From the IMG/VR virus record IMGVR_UViG_3300028581_003594, positions 1 to 64,000 of that record: 64,000 bases of DNA; one strand, written 5' to 3'. How positions within the stretch are numbered: position 1 is the first letter of the stretch; every line of letters begins with the position of its first letter. The notes under the pieces were generated by a model. It was not told where the DNA came from, ran no database searches, and was given only the letters and a program-made list of their open reading frames with translations. A program made the position numbers and the translations under genes. This stretch comes from a virus. Below, in pieces: positions 24,227-32,406 of the stretch.

Positions 24227-24751
24227 ATGTTAAACCTATATGACAAGCTAGTGATGGATGCTGCCGGCACGGGCGGCACCACAGAAGCTGCACGTGTTTT
24301 CAAACACATCGGCGTGCTGAAAGAAGACAATACGCCGGTGGTGATCGTGTTCCGCACAATACCAAACGAACCAAATTTCTGTTTGGTGGTGGGGCCTAAA
24401 TTCCTGCCCGACAACAGTCGAGACGCCCTGATGCGAGCTGTGGAGAGCAAGGACGGCCAGTCAAGTTTTGAACTGGGCACCCACATTGCCAGGCTCAATT
24501 TCCAGGATGGAGTCAACATGCTGGCATCGTTGCACGTGGACAACTATCTCAAGAAGTTCCAGACCAAGGACATCATAGTGACCTATGGTGCCGGTGATGC
24601 GGGCAAGATATCATTGGACAAACTCAATCAGATGATAGCGGATGACATGAAAGTTTCCATCAATGAGCTAGCGGTCAAAGAGAACATAGTGCTGTCCAAG
24701 AAAGAGAAATCCAACAAAAAATCCAATGCCAAGGAAGCTGCCAAGAACTAA
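24227..24751 (+). CDS. Conserved phage protein, unknown
   Basis: A 174-aa protein of mixed alpha/beta character (VVIVFRTIPNEPNFCLVVG, SSFELGTHIARLNF) with a disordered Lys/Ser/Asn tail (SKKEKSNKKSNAKEAAKN). No catalytic motif seen. It overlaps the next gene by 26 nt. Confidence 0.7.
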   Translation: MLNLYDKLVMDAAGTGGTTEAARVFKHIGVLKEDNTPVVIVFRTIPNEPNFCLVVGPKFLPDNSRDALMRAVESKDGQSSFELGTHIARLNFQDGVNMLASLHVDNYLKKFQTKDIIVTYGAGDAGKISLDKLNQMIADDMKVSINELAVKENIVLSKKEKSNKKSNAKEAAKN

Positions 24752-25070
24752 GCAGACCTGGGTGCAACTGACTTCGGAGTTCGTCAAGGAATGGCCCGAG
24801 GTTCTAGAGGGCATCAAGTACAGCAACATGCCCATAGGCTACGTCAAGTACTGCGACATCACCTTGAAGAACAACGTGACCATACACTATGACGTGGAGA
24901 AGGAACTGCAGAACAAGAAATCCCAGATGGAAGTGGCCAACACGCTGAAGAGATATGTCAGCAACAACTACGCCAACGTCAAACACGTGGACCTAAAATT
25001 TGACATACCCAAGCTGAAAAGAGAGATGGAGTCAAAGACCAACAAGCTGTTGGACAAAACTTTTAAATGA
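24726..25070 (+). CDS. Small basic conserved phage protein, unknown
   Basis: A 114-aa basic protein. TWVQLTSEFVKEWPEVLEG, YVKYCDITLKNNVTIHYDVE and VANTLKRYVSNNYANVKHVD outline a helix-strand arrangement I recall from marine T4-like phage genomes. It could bind nucleic acid given its charge, but that is inference. It overlaps the PIG-L gene start by 4 nt. Confidence 0.7.
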   Translation: MPRKLPRTKQTWVQLTSEFVKEWPEVLEGIKYSNMPIGYVKYCDITLKNNVTIHYDVEKELQNKKSQMEVANTLKRYVSNNYANVKHVDLKFDIPKLKREMESKTNKLLDKTFK

Positions 25071-25714
25071 ATGCGTTCTGCCAAAGAAAATTCTTAATAC
25101 TGACGGCTCATCCAGATGACGCAGAAGCCGCCTGCGGCGGATTGATATCCAAAATATTAGCGGGGGGTGGAGCGGTGACCAATCTCATAATGGTCCGACC
25201 ATCCAAGGAGATCAACAGCAAGAGGGACGAGACCATAGTGAGGTCAGAGTTATACAGGAGCCAGGGCGTATTGAAGCACACCGTTGAGTGTTACCAAACC
25301 CCTCTGCACGAAGACGGCAGGCCAAACTTGGTGCTGTCCAACAATCTCATCACGGAAGTGGAGATGGTGGCCAAGGATTATGACGTGTTGATCACGCATT
25401 GGCGAGAGGACACACATCAGGAGCATAGGGTATGCTATGAGTTGGGTCTCAGCATGTCCAGGAAGTCATACCAGGAATTTTGGTGCATGGACCAGGCCCC
25501 GTACAACCTGCGTTATGAAAATTTCAACGCAAATCTCTATGTTGACATAACAGATCATGTGCAACACAAGATCAGGGCGTTGGAGTGCTACAAATCATAT
25601 TTCACGCAAGTAGCAATAGAACAGATCATCAATTACAATCGACACAGAGGTTCTTTCCTCGGCGAGGGCAGGATTGCAGAAACATTCTCGGTGCAATATC
25701 AGAAAATCACATGA
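25067..25714 (+). CDS. PIG-L/LmbE-family deacetylase
   Basis: A 215-aa zinc-dependent N-deacetylase-like protein. TAHPDDAEAACGGLI near 13-27 gives the HPDDxE metal/catalytic motif, and ITHWREDTHQEHRVCY near 110-125 gives the second His cluster. The family removes acetyl groups from N-acetylglucosamine-type sugars attached to lipids or small molecules. It is coupled by ATGA to an NAD-sugar epimerase and lies at the plus-strand edge of the large glycan cluster, so a sugar substrate is likely. Confidence 0.85.
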   Translation: MNAFCQRKFLILTAHPDDAEAACGGLISKILAGGGAVTNLIMVRPSKEINSKRDETIVRSELYRSQGVLKHTVECYQTPLHEDGRPNLVLSNNLITEVEMVAKDYDVLITHWREDTHQEHRVCYELGLSMSRKSYQEFWCMDQAPYNLRYENFNANLYVDITDHVQHKIRALECYKSYFTQVAIEQIINYNRHRGSFLGEGRIAETFSVQYQKIT

Positions 25715-26682
25715 ACATATTGATACTGGGTGGACATGGTCTGATTGGTAGCCGCGTCAGCCAGCGACTGAAGAAAGAGGGACACACCGTGGGTGTGGTG
25801 GACTGCTACCATCAATACAACGCCTTCCCAGACTGGGAGTATTTTCCATTGCTGGAGCAGAGGAAAGTCATTGCCAATAACGATCGCACATTCATGGGCA
25901 GGATCGAGGACAAGGCATTCATGGCCACCACATTTGCTGAATTCCAACCAGAATCGGTTATTCATTTGGGCACTTACCCCAACGCCAAGATGGTTCAGAA
26001 CAACATAGACGATGCCACAGGCAACATGATCAATGCCACGGCGAATGTGCTGGACCTATGCGTCAAACACAAGGTGAGGAAAATTGTTTTCGCCAGCAGC
26101 AGCATGGTGTATGGTGATTTCAAGGAACAGATACCAGATGAGAAAGTGACGCCAAACCCCAACACATTGTATGGCTCGTACAAGTATCAGGGTGAGCTGA
26201 TGTGCAAAATTTGGAGGAGGGCACATGGATTGAATTACGTGATAATGCGACCATCAGCTCTGTACGGCACTCCAGACATAATAGTGCGAGTAATAAGCCA
26301 ATTGGTAAAAAGTGCTTTCACCAAAAAGGAAATGACGGTGCAGGGTCCTGACAACAAATTGGATTTCTCACACGTGGAGGACGTGGCGGAATATTTTGTC
26401 AGGGCCGCGTTGTCTGATGTCGTGGATGAAGTTTTCAATTGCACCAGGGGCAGGGGACGAAGGATAATCGATGCCGCGGAAATAGTGCAATCTCTTATTC
26501 CCGGGGTCAGGATCATCACCAAACCACATGACGAATTTTATCCCAACAGAGACACATTGAACAGCAACAAAGCCATAGCGCTTTTGAAATTCCAACCCAT
26601 GATCGACATTGAGCAGGGCATACCAGAATATGTCAACTGGTTCTCCAAGCAAAAATTTTATAGGGACAATCTAAATTTTTAA
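25711..26682 (+). CDS. NAD-dependent nucleotide-sugar epimerase/dehydratase
   Basis: A 323-aa extended SDR starting at the ATG that overlaps the PIG-L stop; an upstream in-frame ATG at 25585 would lie inside PIG-L. MNILILGGHGLIGSRV is the NAD-binding glycine motif, FASSSMVYGDF carries the catalytic Ser region, TLYGSYKYQGE the YxxxK pair, and MRPSALYG the substrate loop. It is similar to the minus-strand epimerase at 29066-30007 (both have SSSMVYGDFK). The two convergent genes meet at 26679-26682 with a 4-nt overlap. Confidence 0.87.
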   Translation: MNILILGGHGLIGSRVSQRLKKEGHTVGVVDCYHQYNAFPDWEYFPLLEQRKVIANNDRTFMGRIEDKAFMATTFAEFQPESVIHLGTYPNAKMVQNNIDDATGNMINATANVLDLCVKHKVRKIVFASSSMVYGDFKEQIPDEKVTPNPNTLYGSYKYQGELMCKIWRRAHGLNYVIMRPSALYGTPDIIVRVISQLVKSAFTKKEMTVQGPDNKLDFSHVEDVAEYFVRAALSDVVDEVFNCTRGRGRRIIDAAEIVQSLIPGVRIITKPHDEFYPNRDTLNSNKAIALLKFQPMIDIEQGIPEYVNWFSKQKFYRDNLNF

Positions 26683-28007
26683 TAACTGGCCTCTGCGGGA
26701 TATAATTTGAAGAATGTGTCCTTGGTGAACTTCCAAGAATAAGTCTCTTCTATCTTGGCAACATCGAAATTACAATCTTCCACAAATTTTTTAGCATCAT
26801 GTGCTCCTCGTTTAAGCCATGTGTTGCCTGTAGACAACCATTTTTCAATCCTATATCCCGTTTCCACTGTGGGACGTTGTTTATTCCATAATATTAATTT
26901 GCTGACTTCTCTAAAGGCATTTTTCCATGCTGTGTAGTTGTCTGGGCACAATAATGCTGTGTTTGCCACTATAGGTACGACTTCATGTTTGCTATAAAGA
27001 GTGAAATCCAGACCTGGGGTATCTGGAGTGTCGAGGCATAAAGATCTGGAAAAAAGATTGATATTAAATGTACCATATTCCAATCCAAGTTCGGATAATC
27101 TTGCATGAAATATATAATGTCTTTTATTTTTTGCTCTATCCACAGTGTAATCAAACATAAAATTCTCGTCCACCTGGCTTTTTGCAAACACAGCATAAAA
27201 ATATTCTTGGCTGGATTGTTCGGCCGCTTGTTTATATGCTGCTGTTCTTCCATCCACTCCTCGCACCCAATACAGTTTATTTTTTAAGTTGTTTTTTTGT
27301 AAATGTGTTTTTAACAATTCATAGTTTCCCTCTTCGAATGGTTCTCCGTTGGATATGAAGGCTATATCAAAACAATCTTTTTCCATGTTGTTCTGCAATC
27401 GATACAATAAGTGATAGTCATATATCTGCGTGTGTATCTTATCCACGGCTGCATTTGGTACATAGAATGTGGTGCCATCGATGTAAATTTTTAGATCTTC
27501 CCAATAAGAGGGATATATTTTTTTATCGTTTTCCTTTTCAAAATGTTTAACGTATCTGCAGGGAGGTCCCGGCGTCCTTGTCAGACAATCGATGTTATTG
27601 CTTAGATCGTAGGGGGATTCTGCAATGTTATAATCATAGGATATATTTTTTACAGTATGGTAGTTGATATCTTTGTAGTCTCGTAGATGGTCTATTTGTT
27701 GTTCTGTATACTTCTTTGGTATTAAGAATGTATCACCTTCTTTCTGTCCTTCTATGGACCAAACATGAATTTGTTCTGTTTGGAATTGTTCGGGAATAAA
27801 CATAAAATCAAAATTTCGATAATCAATTAAACTGGAAAGCAACCAAAGATATCGTGTGCTGCATGATGAGATCTGGGATCGTATTATTTCGTGGTAGCTC
27901 TGCAGGAATGGCATGACTCTCACGTAAGGAAATACTTTTTTAATATTCTTTATATTTTGTTCACTTTTACTATTTTTAAAATCTATACAGATACAATCAA
28001 AAGCCAC
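26679..28007 (-). CDS. Tandem glycosyltransferase-like protein
   Basis: A 442-aa protein starting at a GTG with TAGGAG upstream. The C-terminal half (from about 210) resembles the glycosyltransferase-like gene at 39484-40374: FISNGEPFEEGNYELL, WVRGVDGRTAAYKQAAEQ, YFYAVF and VDENFMFD. The position of the DGDN acidic motif of that relative reads AKSQ here, so the metal-binding DxD appears lost. The N-terminal half looks like another copy of the fold (FDFMFIPEQ, IHVWSIEG). The DNA is strongly AT-rich compared with the rest of the window, as in the next gene, suggesting recent acquisition. It ends the long minus-strand unit. Confidence 0.65.
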   Translation of the reverse strand: MAFDCICIDFKNSKSEQNIKNIKKVFPYVRVMPFLQSYHEIIRSQISSCSTRYLWLLSSLIDYRNFDFMFIPEQFQTEQIHVWSIEGQKEGDTFLIPKKYTEQQIDHLRDYKDINYHTVKNISYDYNIAESPYDLSNNIDCLTRTPGPPCRYVKHFEKENDKKIYPSYWEDLKIYIDGTTFYVPNAAVDKIHTQIYDYHLLYRLQNNMEKDCFDIAFISNGEPFEEGNYELLKTHLQKNNLKNKLYWVRGVDGRTAAYKQAAEQSSQEYFYAVFAKSQVDENFMFDYTVDRAKNKRHYIFHARLSELGLEYGTFNINLFSRSLCLDTPDTPGLDFTLYSKHEVVPIVANTALLCPDNYTAWKNAFREVSKLILWNKQRPTVETGYRIEKWLSTGNTWLKRGAHDAKKFVEDCNFDVAKIEETYSWKFTKDTFFKLYPAEASY

Positions 28008-29091
28008 AAAATTCTCCTATCATATCACAAACATATTTGATTTCATTCTTCCTTAGATGTGGATAGATTGGAAGACTCAAACATTCTTTTGAAATTTTTT
28101 CAGCATTAGGGAAAGACTCTTTATTATTAAAATATTTTGTGTGTGGCAATATCGTGTTGTAATGTATTTGTGTTTCTATGCCTTTCTTATTAAGAAATTC
28201 TTTTAAATTATCTCTATCTTTACATAATATCACAAATTTGTGATTGGACCCAGTTGTGTTTGATTGTGTGTCAATAATTTTAACATTCAACAATCTTTTT
28301 AAATGTTGACTGTATTGTTCTCTGACTTGTTGCCTCCTGTCTTGCAGAGTATTAAAATCCATCATCAACACATTCAATTGCGCAGCTTGACTTTCTGATA
28401 TTACAGAATTATATCCATAATCTATGTCAGCACCATTCACTCCATGGTATCTTAGAGCTAGACATTTTTCCTCTATTTCTTTGTCATCGGTTAATATCAT
28501 ACCACCACTGCCAAGAGCAGGCAAATTTTTTGTAGGAGAGAAACTTAACACACTGATATCTCCCAGACTGCCAGAATGTGACTTTTTATAAACGGCTCCC
28601 AACGATTGAGCAGCGTCTTCCACTAACAATATTTTATTTTTACGACAATACTGTTTCAACCTATCATAGTCAGCTAGATTGCCATAAAGATTTACATATA
28701 CTAAAGCATCGGCTTTGATACCTTTGATATCACTAATCTGAGCATCTACTCCCACGTCTACGAATTTCATATGCGCACCGGTACGTTTTATTGCTGTGGC
28801 GGTGCTGAGGAAGGATAGTGCTGGACATATCACTGTTTTACCTGGTCCTATTCCATGCGATCGTAGTGCAAAATACAGTGCATCCGTGCAGCTCTGCACT
28901 CCTATCGCATGCTCCCGTCCCACATAATTTGCTACCAAATCTTCAAACATTCCTAATTCTGAATCTACTTTTTTTCTACCCATTAGCACGTTGCCTGTTC
29001 GCCAAACGTCTCGGGCAGCTTGATCTAGTTCTCCCTTGTAACAAGAATAGATTCTATCTAATCCGTTAAATTTTATTTTGTAACCACTCAT
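27997..29091 (-). CDS. DegT/DnrJ/EryC1-family sugar aminotransferase
   Basis: A PLP-dependent aminotransferase of about 364 aa from the ATG at 29091 (an ATG at 29121 would add 10 residues). VGVQSCTDALYFAL near 65 and ICPALSFLSTATAI near 88 are the cofactor-binding segments, LLVEDAAQSLGA near 155 carries the Asp/Gln that contacts PLP, and SFSPTKNLPALGSGG near 183 holds the Schiff-base Lys. HYNTILPHTKYF is a usual C-terminal segment. The family adds an amino group to keto-sugars linked to nucleotides. The gene is AT-rich and overlaps both neighbours. Confidence 0.88.
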   Translation of the reverse strand: MSGYKIKFNGLDRIYSCYKGELDQAARDVWRTGNVLMGRKKVDSELGMFEDLVANYVGREHAIGVQSCTDALYFALRSHGIGPGKTVICPALSFLSTATAIKRTGAHMKFVDVGVDAQISDIKGIKADALVYVNLYGNLADYDRLKQYCRKNKILLVEDAAQSLGAVYKKSHSGSLGDISVLSFSPTKNLPALGSGGMILTDDKEIEEKCLALRYHGVNGADIDYGYNSVISESQAAQLNVLMMDFNTLQDRRQQVREQYSQHLKRLLNVKIIDTQSNTTGSNHKFVILCKDRDNLKEFLNKKGIETQIHYNTILPHTKYFNNKESFPNAEKISKECLSLPIYPHLRKNEIKYVCDMIGEFCGF

Positions 29092-30007
29092 AATATTTCT
29101 CGATGCCTTTATTAAAATCATACTTAGGCATATATCCTAAAAAACTTTTAGCCTTTGTCACATCCAGCGTACCTCTGGAAGGATACAATGAATTTTTGCC
29201 CGTGTCTATAATTTTGCTTTTGCTTCCGGTCAGCTTGATAATTTTCTCTGCCGCTTCTCCTAAACTGCTTGCATTGCCTGCTGTGATATTGAATGTTTGA
29301 TTGGCAGCTTTTTCCGCCAAAGCACAACTGATGATGCCATCGGCTGCATCCTCTACATAGGTGAAATCGATCTTATTTTCATTGTCATGGACATAGATAT
29401 TCTCGTTTAACATTGCGGCTTTAAAAAATTTGCTTAAAACTCGATCTGGTATATCGCCTGCTCCATACACCCCACTGGGCCTGGCTATCACGTACTCGAG
29501 ACCAAATGCCCTGTTGAATTGCTGTGTTAGTCTCTCTCCTGACAATTTGGCCTCTCCATAGATGTTGACCGGAGCAGGCACGCTGTTCTCATCCGCTCCA
29601 TCCTTGAAGTCCCCGTATACCATGCTGGAGGACACATAAACAAAGCGCTTGACTCCGTGTTCCACGCAGTCCTGCAACATGCCCGTGGTGCCCACCACTA
29701 TGTTCTCCACTCCCAGCTCTGGCTGCTCATTGACTATCTTGGCCCTGGGATAACTTGCCAGGTGTATCACTATGTCTTGTTTTCTCAACCACACGCGATC
29801 CAGAGGCACGGTCACATCTCCTGATTTCTTTGTTACCTGATTCCAGTTCCTCTGACGCCATTGACAAAGACTATCTAAAGAATCCCTATCAATCACATCA
29901 TAGGTTTCTCCAGAATCTATTGTGGTAATTTTATGGCCCATGCGACATAATTTCTCCACAATCCAACTGCCAATGAATCCTTCTCCTCCGGTGATTAAAA
30001 TTTTCAT
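29066..30007 (-). CDS. NAD-dependent epimerase/dehydratase
   Basis: A 313-aa extended SDR. MKILITGGEGFIGSWIVEKL is the NAD-binding motif, VYVSSSMVYGDFK the active-site Ser region, NIYGEAKLSGE the YxxxK pair and ARPSGVYG the substrate loop. It is a paralogue of the plus-strand epimerase at 25711-26682. Together with the DegT enzyme it can provide a 4-keto or epimerised nucleotide sugar for amination. It overlaps the carbamoyltransferase by 4 nt. Confidence 0.87.
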   Translation of the reverse strand: MKILITGGEGFIGSWIVEKLCRMGHKITTIDSGETYDVIDRDSLDSLCQWRQRNWNQVTKKSGDVTVPLDRVWLRKQDIVIHLASYPRAKIVNEQPELGVENIVVGTTGMLQDCVEHGVKRFVYVSSSMVYGDFKDGADENSVPAPVNIYGEAKLSGERLTQQFNRAFGLEYVIARPSGVYGAGDIPDRVLSKFFKAAMLNENIYVHDNENKIDFTYVEDAADGIISCALAEKAANQTFNITAGNASSLGEAAEKIIKLTGSKSKIIDTGKNSLYPSRGTLDVTKAKSFLGYMPKYDFNKGIEKYYEWLQNKI

Positions 30008-31494
30008 AGTACCCTTACATTATACTTGGTTTCAAAGCGTTCCGCATCCTTGATGTCATTTACCATGGGCTCGCCCTTGATATTGAGAGATGTGTTCAAC
30101 AGCATGGGACAGCCGGTCTTTTGCTTCCATGTTTTTAACAGTTGGTAAAAACCTGGATTCTGTGTTTTATTCACTGTTTGCACACGGCTGGTGCCGTCAT
30201 GATGCACAATGGCAGGAAAGTCTTTACCATGCTTACAACGGGCTATAAATTGCATATAAGGGGTGTTTACAACGCACTTAGGTACCTCAAAATACTCGTG
30301 TAGATCCTCCTCTAGTATGGCGGGTGCAAATGGTCGAAATTGCTGTCTCTTCTTGATGCGATTTACCAAATCTTTGATATCATCGCCTCTTGGATCTGCC
30401 AGCAATGATCTATTACCAAGAGCCCTGGGTCCAAACTCTGCCCTGCCATTGGCCACGCCCACCATGCGATTGTTTTCCAATTCTTTCATGATGGCATCCA
30501 CAGGGTATTCTCCTGCTATGTTATGTCCCAGGAAAGGATGACGCCAATTGATGTGTCTTCGTTCAGCTGCCGCGATACACCCTATGGAACTGCCAGCATC
30601 TCCTGGATTGGGCATGATCCATATGTTGTCAAACAATCCAAGATCGGCCAATCGACTGTTGGCCACACAATTTAGGGCCACCCCACCTCCATACACCAGG
30701 TTTCTCTTGTTGCCGTATGGACTGACCGCTATCTGACCATTTGGTATGTACTGTCGAGCCTTGCGCCACAGTTTTTCTAATTCTTGTTCCGTAACTTTTT
30801 GTATGCTGGCTGCCAGATCCATGGGATCAGCTTCGGGTAGCCAGTTGTGCAATCCTCTGTGTAGATTTTTCTTCAATGTGAAATCTCCATCCCTGTCCAC
30901 GAGATCCTTGTAAACCTCTGCCACATGTCTGGGTTCTCCGTATGCTGCCATGCCCATTAGGATGTACTCTTCTTCGGCGGGTTTTAGTCCAACTCGCTGT
31001 GTGAACGCTGAATACAGCACACCCAATGAATGAGGATATTTGATCCTGTAGCATAGTTCTAATCGCTTGCCCTGGGCTTGCCATATTGAGGTGGTATCCC
31101 ATTCTCCTATGGCATCCACTGTCAACACCATGGCATCATAGAATGGCGATGTGAAAAACCCCGCAGCGGCGTGAGATTCATGGTGACCCACATACTGATC
31201 TATCTTTATTCCAAATGCATTTAGATAATTTTGTGGCATGTTAGTTCTGGAGAAAACTTCCGCCCATTGCCCAGCATAGGCCTGTCGAGTCTTTTTTAAC
31301 AATGGTCGCTCATAATAGACCACTCGGTCCCATGGTCCGTATTCGCGAGCCTCGTTGACTATTTGCCAATTGAGATACGGATCGTTCTTGTCCTTGCTGT
31401 ATCTCTCTGCGTGTGCCGCCCATAGGATCTCTCCATCTTCAACCACTGCCATGGCGGCGTCATGATTGAGGCAGTTGATTCCTAAAGTTCTCAT
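30004..31494 (-). CDS. NodU/CmcH-type carbamoyltransferase
   Basis: A 496-aa protein with the two-domain layout of NodU/TobZ. The N-terminus MRTLGINCLNHDAAMAVVED is the YrdC-like actin-fold start, GHHESHAAAGFF near 102 is the metal-binding His motif, VYGGGVALNCVANS near 268 is the nucleotide site, and RAEFGPRALGNRSLLADPR near 350 is the C-terminal signature. These enzymes transfer a carbamoyl group, via carbamoyl-adenylate, to a hydroxyl of a sugar or antibiotic. Here it probably decorates the sugar made by the neighbouring epimerase and aminotransferase. Confidence 0.92.
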   Translation of the reverse strand: MRTLGINCLNHDAAMAVVEDGEILWAAHAERYSKDKNDPYLNWQIVNEAREYGPWDRVVYYERPLLKKTRQAYAGQWAEVFSRTNMPQNYLNAFGIKIDQYVGHHESHAAAGFFTSPFYDAMVLTVDAIGEWDTTSIWQAQGKRLELCYRIKYPHSLGVLYSAFTQRVGLKPAEEEYILMGMAAYGEPRHVAEVYKDLVDRDGDFTLKKNLHRGLHNWLPEADPMDLAASIQKVTEQELEKLWRKARQYIPNGQIAVSPYGNKRNLVYGGGVALNCVANSRLADLGLFDNIWIMPNPGDAGSSIGCIAAAERRHINWRHPFLGHNIAGEYPVDAIMKELENNRMVGVANGRAEFGPRALGNRSLLADPRGDDIKDLVNRIKKRQQFRPFAPAILEEDLHEYFEVPKCVVNTPYMQFIARCKHGKDFPAIVHHDGTSRVQTVNKTQNPGFYQLLKTWKQKTGCPMLLNTSLNIKGEPMVNDIKDAERFETKYNVRVL

Positions 31495-31495
31495 T

Positions 31496-31600
31496 TTATT
31501 TGTAGATGAAAGGATCTTTCTTTTTCAGCTCTTTCAATCTCTTGCGATATTGCAACTCCAGTCGCACTTTGTTTATTAGGCCCTTGATCCATCCTATCAT
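31496..31600 (-). CDS. Small basic phage protein (34 aa)
   Basis: This short frame fills the gap between the carbamoyltransferase and the SGNH gene. It encodes 34 residues, beginning MIGWIKGLINKVRLELQ and ending LKELKKKDPFIYK. The ending KRDPFIYK-like is one I recall in tiny helical proteins of marine T4-like phages. Its start overlaps the upstream stop by 4 nt, and its stop is 1 nt from the next ATG, which supports it as a real gene. Function unknown. Confidence 0.65.
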   Translation of the reverse strand: MIGWIKGLINKVRLELQYRKRLKELKKKDPFIYK

Positions 31601-32406
31601 GTTTTGCTCCTTTTTGTGTTGTACAGATCTAGAAATTTACCGGACATCAATCCAGCGGCATCCACGTGTGCCTGGTCCAAAGGATGCGTGGTGCCTCGCG
31701 GATAGTCGTTCAGCAATGTCCATTGATTGAACCCCATGTTCCTTTCTCCAAAAAAATGCCATTTGCCTAGGTCAAGCTCATTATACAACGCATTCATCAA
31801 AGGGTCAACTTGGCTGAGTGGTTTGAGTTCATCCCAGAACAATGTGTTGTCCGCCAGCGTGAAAAAATAACCTATGTTCTTCTTTTCCAATATGTTCTGC
31901 AGCCAAACAATGCTCTTCCAGCTGAGATAGGTCTCATGATACTGGTTGGCCGCGTGCCTATACAATGCGTCAGCGAATGGCCCCACTCCCGTGCTGCGCA
32001 TGTCCTCCCTGCGTTTTTTCCAAACTTCCAGCTGTGGCTCGCTGGTGGCCAATTTCTTGTGTACCTCCGCCTGTGTGTCCGAGGTGTCCCAGGGAGTTAT
32101 GGTGGCCCATCTGGTCTTTTCCAGCACTGCGTTCCTGGGCATGGCCCAGTCGTAGCGAGAACAGAAGCTCCACATGATGGCCACGAACATGTCACGTGAT
32201 TGGTTCTGCGACACGTACTCGAACACACGCCGCGCTATGCCCGCGTTTCCTGTGCCTGGATATGACACAGTGGCGTAGTCCGCATTGGCGCTGGTGGCCA
32301 GCAGTGCCGACCATGACTTCTTGGAGGGGACCTTGCCGTCCTTGTCATCAGACAATTCGTGCCCGTAAGTGAAGCTGCAGCCCCCAGATAATAACAGTCT
32401 ATTCAT
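31597..32406 (-). CDS. SGNH-hydrolase-like protein
   Basis: A 269-aa protein. LLSGGCSFTYGHEL at the N-terminus is a GxSF variant of the SGNH Gly-Asp-Ser block, VSYPGTGNAGIARRV near 48 gives the Gly/Asn oxyanion region, and THPLDQAHVDAAGLM near 243 supplies the DxxH-like C-terminal pair. The family contains esterases, deacetylases and O-acetyl-group enzymes. A second SGNH-like gene lies at 37459-38100. The context suggests action on the sugar or other product of the cluster. Without the classical GDS the activity is uncertain. Confidence 0.7.
   Translation of the reverse strand: MNRLLLSGGCSFTYGHELSDDKDGKVPSKKSWSALLATSANADYATVSYPGTGNAGIARRVFEYVSQNQSRDMFVAIMWSFCSRYDWAMPRNAVLEKTRWATITPWDTSDTQAEVHKKLATSEPQLEVWKKRREDMRSTGVGPFADALYRHAANQYHETYLSWKSIVWLQNILEKKNIGYFFTLADNTLFWDELKPLSQVDPLMNALYNELDLGKWHFFGERNMGFNQWTLLNDYPRGTTHPLDQAHVDAAGLMSGKFLDLYNTKRSKT

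Noticed and set aside
25585-25710. N-terminal extension of the epimerase starting at 25585
   Set aside because: It lies inside the PIG-L gene in another frame; the NAD-binding motif begins right after the ATG at 25711.
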